Shown piece after piece: positions 7,535 to 15,980 of a DNA stretch of 48,578 bases (position 1 is its first letter; every line of letters begins with the position of its first letter). The stretch covers positions 1 through 48,578 of the forward strand of contig JAETSB010000014.1 in assembly GCA_021769865.1 (NCBI GenBank), given 5' to 3'. This stretch comes from Oscillospiraceae bacterium (GTDB lineage: Bacteria > Bacillota > Clostridia > Oscillospirales > Oscillospiraceae). Both the position numbers and the translations under genes were made by a program. The notes below the pieces were generated by a model. It was not told the DNA's origin. It was given only the letters and a program-made list of their open reading frames with translations, and made no database searches.

Positions 7535-8400
7535 GGTACTACGGCAGCGTATACCGCCCGCCCTCCGAGGCCCGGAGCCTCATCGTTCAGGTGACCTACG
7601 GGTGCAGCCACAACACCTGCGCCTTTTGCAGCATGTACAAGGAAAAGCGCTTTGCCGTCCGGCCCCTGGAGGAGGTGCTGGAGGACTTCCGAATCGCCCG
7701 GCAGGTTTACCATCACGTGGAGAAGGTCTTCCTGGCGGACGGGGACGCCCTGGTGCGGAAGGCGGAGGAGCTCTATGTCATCCTGGACGCCGTCCGGGAG
7801 CTGTTCCCGGAGTGCCGCCAGGTGACCAGCTACGCCTCCCCGGCCTCCGTCCGCATCCGCACGGAGGAGGAGCTGCGGACCCTCCGGGCCAAGGGCCTGA
7901 CCATGGTCTACATGGGCCTGGAGTCCGGCAGCGACGAGGTGCTGACCCTGATGCGCAAGGGCCATCCGGCGGCAGAGATTATCGAAATGGGCCGGAAGGT
8001 TAAGGAATGCGGCATTGCCCTGTCCGTAACGGCTATCACGGGCCTGGGCGGCCCGGAGCTGTTGGAGCGCCATGCTGTGGAGACGGCTGAGGCGTTCAAC
8101 GCCATGAATCCCGAATACATTGGGATGCTGACGCTGATGGTGGAGCCGGAGACTCCGCTTTATGACTGGGTGCGAGAGGGGAAATTCCAGCTCCTGACAC
8201 AGCCCCAGGTGCTGGAGGAGACCCGGCTGCTGGTGGAGCGCTTGGACAGCTCCGGCAGCGTATTCCGCATGAACCACGCCAGCAACTATTTGTCCCTCCG
8301 GGGGACGCTGAATCAGGACAAAGCCGCCATGCTGGCGGACATCGACCGGGCGGAGCACGATTTGAGCCGCCTGAAACCGGAATCCTGGAGAGCACTTTAA
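7531..8400 (+). CDS. Radical SAM protein of unknown substrate
   Basis: 289 residues. The iron-sulfur motif near the N-terminus is C25-x4-C30-x2-C33 (GCSHNTCAFC), the spacing seen in a Firmicute radical-SAM family that carries CSHNxCxFCSMY. It is followed by an Elp3-like TIM-barrel with VYMGLESGSDEVL, the usual SAM-contacting GxESGS element. No extra Cys-rich C-terminal domain or B12-binding domain is visible. The start overlaps the aminotransferase stop (ATGA), so the two are probably co-translated. I cannot name a reaction. Confidence 0.8.
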   Translation: MRYYGSVYRPPSEARSLIVQVTYGCSHNTCAFCSMYKEKRFAVRPLEEVLEDFRIARQVYHHVEKVFLADGDALVRKAEELYVILDAVRELFPECRQVTSYASPASVRIRTEEELRTLRAKGLTMVYMGLESGSDEVLTLMRKGHPAAEIIEMGRKVKECGIALSVTAITGLGGPELLERHAVETAEAFNAMNPEYIGMLTLMVEPETPLYDWVREGKFQLLTQPQVLEETRLLVERLDSSGSVFRMNHASNYLSLRGTLNQDKAAMLADIDRAEHDLSRLKPESWRAL

Positions 8401-8412
8401 GAATGCTATAAT

Positions 8413-8447
8413 AAAAAGGACGCCCCTCATTGAGGGACGTCCTTTTT
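8413..8447. terminator. Bidirectional intrinsic terminator between convergent genes
   Basis: A 10-bp outer stem (AAAAAGGACG with CGTCCTTTTT) continues through one mismatch into an inner CCCTC/GAGGG stem with an ATT loop. T-runs lie on both strands. It overlaps the stop codon of the convergent membrane-protein gene (8427-8429). Confidence 0.85.
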
Positions 8448-8921
8448 TCCAAACACCAGATAGAGGTACGGGGCAAATAGGCCGGGGATCGCCATGGGGA
8501 GGGACACCGTTCCGGTGAGGCGGAAAAGGAGCTGGTCTACCCAGCTTTTTCCCTCCGCCAGGACCCAGAGACGGTACACCCACATGGGGTAGCTTCCGGT
8601 GACGGCCTGCCCGATCTGTTCCGCCGCCAGCAGGGCGGCGTATACGAGAACCATGATGGTTGCGGAGGCGAAAATCTGCCGCCGGGTCAGCCCCCGAACA
8701 AACCGCCAGCCCGCCAGCCAGAATAGCAGGAACATCACAGCCGCCACAATTTCCCCCACGTAGCCGGTGGTAAGGACAACGCTCCCGTCCGGGCCGGGGC
8801 CCTGGGCGATTTGAATGCGCCCCCAGGCAAAGCTCAAGATAAACGAGAGAAGCCGGCAGAGCAGGCCGAGGCCGCCCAGCACCACCGGAACCCGCCAGAG
8901 GGGCCTTTTCCAGAATTCCAT
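8427..8921 (-). CDS. Small integral membrane protein, unknown function
   Basis: 164 residues with about four hydrophobic segments (around 10-32, 48-68, 80-100 and 138-158), the second to fourth separated by short basic loops. I do not recognise the family. The ATG at 8921 is 8 bp from AGGAGG; a TTG two codons earlier is too close to that site. The pckA terminator ends only a few bases upstream of the ribosome binding site, so expression depends on read-through or on a promoter I cannot see. Confidence 0.65.
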   Translation of the reverse strand: MEFWKRPLWRVPVVLGGLGLLCRLLSFILSFAWGRIQIAQGPGPDGSVVLTTGYVGEIVAAVMFLLFWLAGWRFVRGLTRRQIFASATIMVLVYAALLAAEQIGQAVTGSYPMWVYRLWVLAEGKSWVDQLLFRLTGTVSLPMAIPGLFAPYLYLVFGKKDVPQ

Positions 8922-8935
8922 CCACAATCCCTCCT

Positions 8936-8969
8936 AAAAAGCGGAGGGCGGGCGGACGCCCGCCCTCCG
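8936..8969 (-). terminator. Intrinsic terminator of pckA
   Basis: A 12-bp GC stem (8942-8953 with 8958-8969), loop GGAC on the plus strand, followed on the minus strand by TTTTT (8936-8940). The T-run abuts the ribosome binding site of the next gene. Confidence 0.85.
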
Positions 8970-8984
8970 GGTGGAGTGCGCTGC

Positions 8985-10673
8985 TTACAGGGTGTTCGCC
9001 TCGTCCACGACCTTCTTGATGGCCGCGGCGGCGTCGGCGGGGAGCTTGTTGAAGCCGCCCTCCTCGGTGTCCAGCTTGGTGACATAGTTCAGGCGGTCCT
9101 GCATGCGGGCCTTGAGCTGAGCGACATACTCCTTGTCGCCCAGGTCGGGCACAAAGCCCTCCCACTCGAAGATCTCAATGTCCTCGAAGGGGCCCCACTT
9201 CTTGAACTGGGCCTTGCCCTCCACAACGGCCTCCAGGACGCCCAGGGTGTCCTCCTTCTGGACCTTCTTGCCCATGAAGTCGCCGGTGTTGATGATATAG
9301 CAGGCCACGTTCTTCTCCGCCACCAGCTTTTTGAACTTCTCATAGTCGTTCACCAGCGGATAGGTGCGGAAGGGGTTGGCGTAGGGCTCCACCACCAGGG
9401 CGTTGGGGTCCACGCCCTCCTTCAGCCGCTCGGCGCTGGAGCGCTTGGTGGCCAGGGTGGCGCCCATGACGGAGGCCAGGGACGCGCCGCTGAGCTTCAC
9501 GATGGGGGGGATGGTGGGGTCCTTCATGATCCAGAAGATGGCGTTGACGGGGGAGTCGATCTTGTCAACCCGGTTGGGGGACCAGAGCTTGGACTTGATG
9601 GCCCGGCCGTTGCCGTTGCGGACGTCCTCGGTGACCAGGACGATCTTGCCCTCGTCGTCCAGGGTGGCGGAGCAGTTCTGGGCCGTCAGCAGGTACTTGT
9701 TGTCCTCGGAGGGGACGGGGTAGTCGGCGGTCTTGTCGAAGTAGGTGGGCTCCAGGGCGATGGAGGCACAGGTGTCGGAGTTGATGACGAAGGCGTCGTC
9801 GTGGAGCACCTTGATGGAGGGGTACTTGCCGCCGTGCTTGGCGTGGGTCAGGGTGGACTTGCCGGAGCCGGAGAGGCCGAAGACCGCCGCCACGTACTTG
9901 CTGCCGTCGTCCAGGGTGTACTCCTTCTGGCCGCCGTGGCAGGAGGCGTAGCCGTTGCGGTTGGCGATGGCCCAGGCCAGGGTCAGGGTGCCCTTCTTGT
10001 GCTCGCCGAAGTAGCGCATGCCCAGGATGGCGGCACAGTTGGTGTCAGTGTTGAAATAGCACAGGCACTTGGGGTCGCAGATATCCTCCTTGCCGGGGGC
10101 GCCGGTCCACTGGGGATCGGAGAAAATGTAGATGTCGGGCTCCTTGCCGTCACCCACGGGCTTGGACTTCTTGTACATCTTGACGTACTCGTCGGACTGG
10201 TACTGGAAGTTCAGCATCCAGTTGTAGAGGAGGTTCTCCTCCCCCTCGGGGATCAGCAGGTGGGCCTTGACCATGAACTCGGGGTCCAGGCCGATGAAGA
10301 CCTCGGCGTGGTACATGGTCTTCCAGCGGGTGTCGTACACGGCGTCCATGACGATCTTATCCAGCTCCGCGGTGTTCACGCCGGGCTTGCCGGTGATGCG
10401 GCGGGCGGCGGCATAGCGGCCGGTGATGGAGCCGTCGTTGAACAGCAGGACCTTGGCGTCGGGCTCCAGGCCGAACTCCTCGCCCCGGTAAACGGGCATG
10501 TCGGTGACCACGGTGCCGGGAGAGTTCTTGGCCATGTCATAGGCCTCCCGGAGGGAGTTGATCTTCACGACGTTGTTGCCGTAGAAGGGGGCCTCGATGA
10601 TGGAGCGGGTCTTGGAGAACCCGACCTTGCCGGGCCCGATTTCAGTTCTGGGATAGTAGGCTTTCGTAGACAT
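8985..10673 (-). CDS. pckA: Phosphoenolpyruvate carboxykinase (ATP)
   Basis: 562 residues, slightly longer than the usual 530-540. It interconverts oxaloacetate plus ATP with phosphoenolpyruvate, CO2 and ADP; in fermenting anaerobes it often runs in the carboxylating direction. The kinase-1a P-loop GLSGSGKST is at 266-274, followed by the metal-binding LHDDAFVI region. The ATG has an AAAGGAGG ribosome binding site. It is monocistronic by its own promoter and terminator. All expected motifs are present. Confidence 0.95.
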   Translation of the reverse strand: MSTKAYYPRTEIGPGKVGFSKTRSIIEAPFYGNNVVKINSLREAYDMAKNSPGTVVTDMPVYRGEEFGLEPDAKVLLFNDGSITGRYAAARRITGKPGVNTAELDKIVMDAVYDTRWKTMYHAEVFIGLDPEFMVKAHLLIPEGEENLLYNWMLNFQYQSDEYVKMYKKSKPVGDGKEPDIYIFSDPQWTGAPGKEDICDPKCLCYFNTDTNCAAILGMRYFGEHKKGTLTLAWAIANRNGYASCHGGQKEYTLDDGSKYVAAVFGLSGSGKSTLTHAKHGGKYPSIKVLHDDAFVINSDTCASIALEPTYFDKTADYPVPSEDNKYLLTAQNCSATLDDEGKIVLVTEDVRNGNGRAIKSKLWSPNRVDKIDSPVNAIFWIMKDPTIPPIVKLSGASLASVMGATLATKRSSAERLKEGVDPNALVVEPYANPFRTYPLVNDYEKFKKLVAEKNVACYIINTGDFMGKKVQKEDTLGVLEAVVEGKAQFKKWGPFEDIEIFEWEGFVPDLGDKEYVAQLKARMQDRLNYVTKLDTEEGGFNKLPADAAAAIKKVVDEANTL

Positions 10674-10744
10674 ATTGGTTCCTCCTTTAAAATGTCAAAA
10701 CGCCTGCGCCGGGTATAGGGCAGGGCCGCTGGAATTACTAGCTT

Positions 10745-10773
10745 ACTATACCCTGTTTCCCTCGAAAAAGCAA
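10745..10773 (-). promoter_or_regulatory. Sigma-A promoter of pckA
   Basis: On the minus strand TTGCTT (10768-10773) and TATAGT (10745-10750) have a 17-bp spacer; the pckA start is about 70 bp downstream. Confidence 0.7.
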
Positions 10774-10840
10774 GAGTGAAAACAGGTCTTTGTGAAAAAT
10801 GCGGCAAAAAGAAACGGCTATCCATTTTTAGAAAAACCCC

Positions 10841-10869
10841 TTGTGATTTCAAGACTTTCTTGGTATACT
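10841..10869 (+). promoter_or_regulatory. Sigma-A promoter of the lepB-rbgA-rnhB operon
   Basis: TTGTGA (10841-10846) and TATACT (10864-10869) with a 17-bp spacer, about 40 bp before the first signal peptidase start. Confidence 0.75.
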
Positions 10870-10909
10870 AATCAAGATTGAAAATTTTTGCGCCAACGGA
10901 GGAATCAAA

Positions 10910-11503
10910 ATGCCGGACGAAAAGAAGGACGGGAAGAAACAGGAGCAGCCGGGCCGGGGGCTCTACGACTGGGCCCAGGCGCTGGTGTGCTCCGTGCTGG
11001 CGGCGGTGGTGCTGTTCGCCTTCGGGGCCCGGGTAGTGGGGGTCTCCGGCGGCTCCATGCGGGAGACGCTGCAGAACGGGGACCTGCTGCTGGTGGTGAA
11101 CCGGGTCTTATGCGGGGACTTTGAACGGGGGGACGTGGTCATCGCCGCCAAGGCGGAGTTCGAGTCCGGGGAGCCCATCGTCAAGCGGGTCATCGCCACC
11201 GAAGGAGAGACCATCGACATTGATTTCGACGGCGGCGTGGTTTATGTGGATGGCCAGGCCCTGGAAGAACCGTACATCCGGGAAGCGACCCACCTGTCGG
11301 AGGGGACGGAGTTCCCCTTCACCGTGCCGGAGGGCTGCGTGTTCCTCATGGGGGACAACCGCAACGGCAGCCGGGACAGCCGGGCCCCGGAGCTGGGGGC
11401 GGTGGACGAGCGCTGCCTCATCGGCCGGGCGGTGTTCCTGCTGCTTCCGGGAGAGACGGAGGACCTGAGAATGCGGGAGTGGAACCGCATCGGGACGCTC
11501 TGA
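10910..11503 (+). CDS. lepB: Type I signal peptidase, first of a tandem pair
   Basis: 197 residues. A short basic cytoplasmic tail leads to one membrane segment (about 22-42) and an external catalytic domain. Ser49 (SGGSM) and Lys92 (VKRVIA) form the Ser/Lys dyad; box E is GDNRNGSRDSR. It removes signal peptides from exported proteins such as the secreted proteins of this window. The ATG follows GGAGG. It is the first gene of an operon whose order (lepB, rbgA, rnhB, yraN) is common in Firmicutes, though rplS, often upstream, is absent. The next gene is a paralogue. Confidence 0.95.
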   Translation: MPDEKKDGKKQEQPGRGLYDWAQALVCSVLAAVVLFAFGARVVGVSGGSMRETLQNGDLLLVVNRVLCGDFERGDVVIAAKAEFESGEPIVKRVIATEGETIDIDFDGGVVYVDGQALEEPYIREATHLSEGTEFPFTVPEGCVFLMGDNRNGSRDSRAPELGAVDERCLIGRAVFLLLPGETEDLRMREWNRIGTL

Positions 11504-11518
11504 GGAGAATCAAGAGAC

Positions 11519-12112
11519 ATGCAGAGAGAAACACGGCGGGTGAAGCCGGAAGAGAAAAAGAGCCGGGAGGCTTACGAATGGGTCCAGGCGCTGGTATGCT
11601 CCGTGCTGGCGGTGGTGCTGCTGTTCACCTTCGGCGCGCGCCTCATCGGCGTGGACGGCCACTCCATGGTGCCCACCCTCCAGGACGGGGACCGGCTGCT
11701 GGTGCTGAATTCCATGCTCTGCGGCGGCTATGAGCCGGGGGACATCGTGGTCTTGCGGAAGGAGAGTTTCCTCCCCACGCCCATCGTCAAGCGGGTCATC
11801 GCCGTGGAGGGTCAGGTGGTGGACATCGACTTCGGTTCCGGTGTGGTCTATGTGGACGGCCGGCGCCTTCACGAGGACTACATCAACGAGCTGACGTTCA
11901 CGCCGGAGGGGACGGAGTTTCCCCTGACGGTGCCGGAGGGCTGCGTCTTTGTCATGGGGGACAACCGCAACCGCTCCACCGACAGCCGGTCGGACCAGCT
12001 GGGCACCATCGACGTGCGCTATATCATCGGCCGGGCGGTGTTCCTGGCCCTCCCGGGCCCGGACGCCGAAACGGGCGTCCGGGACTACGGACGAATCGGA
12101 GGAATCGGCTAG
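11519..12112 (+). CDS. lepB: Type I signal peptidase, second of a tandem pair
   Basis: 197 residues, the same length as the preceding gene and clearly a duplicate: WVQALVCSVLA and VPEGCVFVMGDNRN match it closely. The catalytic Ser49 (DGHSM) and Lys91 (VKRVIA) are both kept, so it should be active. It differs most in the N-terminal tail and the substrate-groove region (about 75-90), which suggests divided substrate preference; that is inference. It follows its paralogue by 15 bp and overlaps the rbgA GTG by one base. Confidence 0.95.
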   Translation: MQRETRRVKPEEKKSREAYEWVQALVCSVLAVVLLFTFGARLIGVDGHSMVPTLQDGDRLLVLNSMLCGGYEPGDIVVLRKESFLPTPIVKRVIAVEGQVVDIDFGSGVVYVDGRRLHEDYINELTFTPEGTEFPLTVPEGCVFVMGDNRNRSTDSRSDQLGTIDVRYIIGRAVFLALPGPDAETGVRDYGRIGGIG

Positions 12113-12981
12113 TGGAGATCCAATGGTATCCCGGGCACATGGCGAAGACCCGCCGGATGATCGGGGAGCAATTGAAACATGTAGATGCGGTTTGCGAGAT
12201 TCTGGACGCCCGCATCCCCCGGTCCAGCCGGAACCCGGACGTGGACGGCCTGACGGCGGGGAAGCCCCGCCTGGTGGTCCTGAACCGGGCGGACCAGGCG
12301 GACCGGGAGGCCACCAAGGCTTGGACGGCTTACTTCCGGGAACAGGGCTGGGCCGTGCTGGAGACGGATGCCAAGAGCGGCGCGGGCACGGCCAGGTTTT
12401 CCGCCGCCGTCCGGGAATTGCTGGCGGACAAGCTCCGCGCCTACGCGGAGAAAGGCCAGACGGGCCGGGTGGTCCGGGTCATGGTCCTGGGCATCCCCAA
12501 CGTGGGGAAGTCCACCTTTATCAATAAGATCGCGGGCCGGAAGACCGCCAAGGCGGAGGACCGTCCCGGAGTGACCCGCTCCAAGCAGTGGGTGCCCGTT
12601 GACCGGGGACTGGAGCTGCTGGACACCCCCGGCATCCTCTGGCCCAAGCTGGATGATCAGGACGTGGGGCTGCATCTTGCCTTTACCGGGGCGGTGAAGG
12701 ATGAGATCCTGGACACGGAGACCCTGGGGTGCCATTTGATGGCGTATCTGGCGGAGATGTACCCGGAGGCGCTGAAAACCGGCTACAAGCTCTCCGCCCT
12801 CCCGGCGCGGGAGGGGGACGAGAACGACGTGGCTTTTGGATACCGCCTGCTGGAGGCCGCCGGGCGGCGGCGGGGATTTCTTATTTCCGGCGGTGAGGTG
12901 GATACCGAACGCATGGCGAAGATTCTGCTGGACGAGTTCCGCTCCGGCAAGCTGGGGCGATTCACGCTGGAGGCGCCGTAA
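12112..12981 (+). CDS. rbgA: Ribosome biogenesis GTPase RbgA (YlqF)
   Basis: 289 residues, circularly permuted GTPase that acts in late assembly of the 50S subunit. The G motifs run in permuted order: G4 first (LNRAD, where NKxD is usual), then G1 GIPNVGKST, G2 around PGVTRSKQ, and G3 DTPG. The N-terminal QWYPGHMAKT is diagnostic for the family, and a C-terminal helical RNA-binding domain follows. The start is a GTG at 12112 that shares one base with the previous stop (TAGTG), preceded by GGAGG. The Lys-to-Arg change in G4 is conservative. Confidence 0.93.
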   Translation: MEIQWYPGHMAKTRRMIGEQLKHVDAVCEILDARIPRSSRNPDVDGLTAGKPRLVVLNRADQADREATKAWTAYFREQGWAVLETDAKSGAGTARFSAAVRELLADKLRAYAEKGQTGRVVRVMVLGIPNVGKSTFINKIAGRKTAKAEDRPGVTRSKQWVPVDRGLELLDTPGILWPKLDDQDVGLHLAFTGAVKDEILDTETLGCHLMAYLAEMYPEALKTGYKLSALPAREGDENDVAFGYRLLEAAGRRRGFLISGGEVDTERMAKILLDEFRSGKLGRFTLEAP

Positions 12982-13514
12982 TGGGAGACAACAAGCGGTG
13001 GTCCGCCGCCGATTTCGCGGCTGTTGGCTGGGCGGCCCTGCACGTCTACGCCAGCGTCCAGGCGTTTCTGCACAGCCTTTATCAGACGTATACCAGCTGG
13101 ACCTGGGTCCTGCTGGCGGTTTGGCTCCTGGGCCTGCTGGCCCTGGACATATGGCTTGCCGGCGGGAGGCCGGGGCTGCTCCGCGTCGCGAAGTGGTACT
13201 GGGCGTTCAGCGCCGCGCTGGCCCTGGGAGCGCTTTTGGTGGCGACGCTGCGCTTGTCCCTGGATTGGGCCCTGGTGGTTGGGGTGCTGTGCTCGTTGCT
13301 GACGCCGCTGTTTCAGCTCTTGGCCTTTTCCTGGCTGCTGTTTGACGAGCTGGCGGGATTGAGGGGAAGCCTCCGGTTTGGTGTGGACTGGTCGGCCATA
13401 TTGCTGTTCTGCCTGATTCATTTCATCTATTTCGTCTGGCTCCACCACCGGGCCAGACAGAGAGGAGCGACACCCCATGGACCTGTGGACCCCGGAGCGG
13501 GAACAGTGGAATAA
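12981..13514 (+). CDS. Integral membrane protein, unknown function, in the rbgA-rnhB operon
   Basis: 177 residues with about four hydrophobic segments (around 42-60, 72-92, 95-122 and 135-155), Trp- and Leu-rich. I do not recognise a family. The ATG shares one base with the rbgA stop (TAATG) and its 3' end overlaps rnhB by 38 bp. The tight overlaps suggest a real translated gene, but its last dozen residues may be tolerated rather than functional because they lie over rnhB. Confidence 0.7.
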   Translation: MGDNKRWSAADFAAVGWAALHVYASVQAFLHSLYQTYTSWTWVLLAVWLLGLLALDIWLAGGRPGLLRVAKWYWAFSAALALGALLVATLRLSLDWALVVGVLCSLLTPLFQLLAFSWLLFDELAGLRGSLRFGVDWSAILLFCLIHFIYFVWLHHRARQRGATPHGPVDPGAGTVE

Positions 13515-14100
13515 GGGTTATCGCCTCCTCTGCGGCGTGGACGAGGCGGGGGCGGGGCCCTTGGCGGGGCCGGTGTACGCCGCCGCCGTTATCCTTCCCC
13601 GGGAGGTTGAAATTCCCGGTCTTAATGATTCCAAGAAATTGGCCGGGAAAAAACGGGAGGCCCTCTATGACCTCATCACCGCCCAGGCGGAGGCGTGGAG
13701 CGTGGCGTTCGCAACTGCGGAGGAGATCGACGAAATCGACATCCTCAACGCCCGGATGCTGGCCATGCAGAGGGCCATCGACGGCCTGCCCGTCAAGCCG
13801 GACCTCTGCCTCATCGACGGCAATCGGGACCACGGCAGCCGGATTGCGATTGAGGCCCCCCATGTCACCCTGGTGGGCGGCGACGGGAAAAGCGCCTCCA
13901 TCGCCGCCGCGTCCATTTTGGCCAAGGTCAGCCGGGACCGCTATGTCTCCCGGGAGCTGGAGGCCCTCTATCCCCAGTACGGTTTCGCCCGGCACAAGGG
14001 CTACGGCACGAAAGCCCATTACGCGGCCCTGGACGAATACGGCCCCTGTCCGGCCCACCGGAAGACCTTTCTGAAAAAGTGGGAGGCGAGGAGGACATGA
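13477..14100 (+). CDS. rnhB: Ribonuclease HII
   Basis: 207 residues. It cuts RNA in RNA-DNA hybrids and single ribonucleotides in DNA. Catalytic acidic residues are visible at Asp22-Glu23 (GVDEAG), Asp112 or nearby (CLIDGN) and the Asp of KVSRD. The conserved G-R-G loop that reads the RNA-DNA junction is G-A-G here (DEAGAGPLAGP), confirmed from the codons ggg gcg ggg. The start overlaps the preceding membrane protein by 38 bp. Its stop overlaps the next ATG (ATGA). Confidence 0.92.
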   Translation: MDLWTPEREQWNKGYRLLCGVDEAGAGPLAGPVYAAAVILPREVEIPGLNDSKKLAGKKREALYDLITAQAEAWSVAFATAEEIDEIDILNARMLAMQRAIDGLPVKPDLCLIDGNRDHGSRIAIEAPHVTLVGGDGKSASIAAASILAKVSRDRYVSRELEALYPQYGFARHKGYGTKAHYAALDEYGPCPAHRKTFLKKWEARRT

Positions 14101-14456
14101 GCCGGACAAAGGCCTCCGGGGACCAGGGGGAGGCCCTGGCCGCCCGCTATTTGGAGGAACAAGGCTATACTATATTAAACCGCCAGTGGCGCTGCCGCTT
14201 TGGAGAGCTGGACATCGTGTGCCGGTCGCCGGAGGGCGTCCTCTGCTTCGTGGAGGTGAAGCGCCGGGGACCCGGCTCCATCGGCCTGCCCCGGGAGTTC
14301 GTGGACGGGCGGAAGCGGGAGCGCCTCCGCCGGGCCGCAAATCTCTATATGGGATTTCACGGTTTGGACTGCCCCGCCCGCTTCGACGTGGCGGAGATCT
14401 ACGAGGGAAAAGACGGCGGTCTCCGGGTGGAGTACCTGGAAGACGCCTTTGCATAG
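14097..14456 (+). CDS. yraN: YraN family protein (UPF0102), predicted nuclease fold
   Basis: 119 residues. The pattern GExLAxRYLEEQGYxIL, then W-R-x-R-F-G-E-L-D-I-V, then FVEVKRR, is the family's Holliday-junction-resolvase-like core with the acidic/Lys residues E-x-D and E-V-K. Function is not firmly established. I start it at the ATG of the ATGA overlap with rnhB, preceded by GAGGAG, rather than six codons upstream. Confidence 0.88.
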   Translation: MSRTKASGDQGEALAARYLEEQGYTILNRQWRCRFGELDIVCRSPEGVLCFVEVKRRGPGSIGLPREFVDGRKRERLRRAANLYMGFHGLDCPARFDVAEIYEGKDGGLRVEYLEDAFA

Positions 14457-14492
14457 ATTACACAATTACATCGGAAAGGTGAGATACAAGAC

Positions 14493-15980
14493 ATGAAGTA
14501 TTTGAGCACCAGAGACCGCGCCCTGCGGGTCACCGGGGCGGAGGCCGTGAAGCTGGGCCTCTCCCGGGACGGCGGGCTGCTGACCCCGGAGGGCATTCCC
14601 CAGATTGACGAGGCGTTTTTGAAGAGCCTGGCCGGGGCCTCCTATCAGGAGCGGGCCGCCAGGGTCATGGCCCTCTACCTGACGGATTACAGCGAGGAGG
14701 AGCTGCTGGCCTTTGCCCGCAACGCCTACGGCCCCGACAAGTACGACCACCCCGCCGCCGCCCCCCTGCGGAAGGTGGACGGCTCCACCCACTGTCTGGA
14801 GCTGTGGCACGGCCCCACCTCCGCCTTCAAGGACATGGCCCTCCAGATGCTGCCCCAGCTGCTCTCCGCCGCCCTCCGCAAGACCGGGGAGGACAAGACG
14901 GTCTGCATCCTGGTGGCCACCTCCGGCGACACCGGCAAGGCCGCCATGGAGGGCTTCGCCGACGTGCCCCAGACGAAAATTATGGTCTTCTACCCCAAGG
15001 ACGGCGTGTCCAAGGTTCAAGAGGCCCAGATGGTCACCCAGGACGGGGCCAACGTCGGCGTCTGCGCCGTCGTCGGCAACTTCGACGACGCCCAGGCGGG
15101 CGTGAAGCGCATTTTCTCCGACGAGTCGATTCGGAAGACCCTGGCGGACCGGGGCTATCTTCTCTCCTCCGCCAACTCCATCAACTGGGGCCGTATCCTG
15201 CCCCAGGTGGTGTACTACATCTCCGCCTACTGCGACCTGCTGCGGGACGGGGAAATTCAGATGGGGGACAAGGTGAACTTCTGCGTCCCCACCGGCAACT
15301 TCGGGGACATCCTGGCGGCCTATTACGCAAAGCGCATGGGCCTGCCCGTTGGGAAGCTGATCTGCGCCTCCAACAAGAACGACGTGCTGACAGACTTCCT
15401 CCGCACCGGCGTGTACGATAAAAACCGGCCCTTCCACACCACCATGAGCCCCTCCATGGACATCCTGGTCTCCAGCAACCTGGAGCGGCTGCTGTTCGAC
15501 CTCTCCGGGGAGAACGACGAGGAGGTCCGGGGCTACATGGAGGCCCTGGGAAAGAGCGGGAAGTACGAGGTCTCGGAGAAGATCAAGGCGGCCCTGAACG
15601 AGCAGTTCTGGGGCGGCTTCTGCGACGAGGCGGGCACCACGGAGACCATCGCCCGGTATGATCAGGAGTACGGCTATCTCATCGACACCCATACCGCCGT
15701 GGCGGCGGGGGTGCTGGCGCAGTACCGGAAAGAGACCGGGGACAAAACTCCGACGGTCTTTGTCTCCACCGCCTCTCCTTATAAATTCTGCGACCATGTC
15801 CTTCGGGCCGTCGGCGAGACCCCCAAGGGGGACGGCGTGGAGCTGCTGGACCAGCTGCACGCGGTATCCGGCGTGCCGGTGCCCCGGCGGCTGGCGGCCT
15901 TGAAGGGAAAGAAGCGGCGCTTCGACCTGACGGCGGAAAAGGCGGAGATGGACAACGTGGTGCTGGAGTTTTTGAAATAA
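14493..15980 (+). CDS. thrC: Threonine synthase
   Basis: 495 residues. PLP enzyme that converts O-phosphohomoserine to threonine, the last step of the pathway. Lys113 in HGPTSAFKDMALQ holds the cofactor; ATSGDTGKAA binds its phosphate. Length and the extended C-terminal third match the bacterial long type. The stop TAA shares a base with the next ATG. The ribosome binding site is GGAAAGGTGAG. No T-box or other leader is visible in the 36 bp upstream. Confidence 0.95.
   Translation: MKYLSTRDRALRVTGAEAVKLGLSRDGGLLTPEGIPQIDEAFLKSLAGASYQERAARVMALYLTDYSEEELLAFARNAYGPDKYDHPAAAPLRKVDGSTHCLELWHGPTSAFKDMALQMLPQLLSAALRKTGEDKTVCILVATSGDTGKAAMEGFADVPQTKIMVFYPKDGVSKVQEAQMVTQDGANVGVCAVVGNFDDAQAGVKRIFSDESIRKTLADRGYLLSSANSINWGRILPQVVYYISAYCDLLRDGEIQMGDKVNFCVPTGNFGDILAAYYAKRMGLPVGKLICASNKNDVLTDFLRTGVYDKNRPFHTTMSPSMDILVSSNLERLLFDLSGENDEEVRGYMEALGKSGKYEVSEKIKAALNEQFWGGFCDEAGTTETIARYDQEYGYLIDTHTAVAAGVLAQYRKETGDKTPTVFVSTASPYKFCDHVLRAVGETPKGDGVELLDQLHAVSGVPVPRRLAALKGKKRRFDLTAEKAEMDNVVLEFLK

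Noticed and set aside
12241..12310. RbgA G4 motif NRAD taken as a sign of a dead GTPase
   Set aside because: Lys to Arg is conservative, the other G motifs are intact and the gene context is normal.
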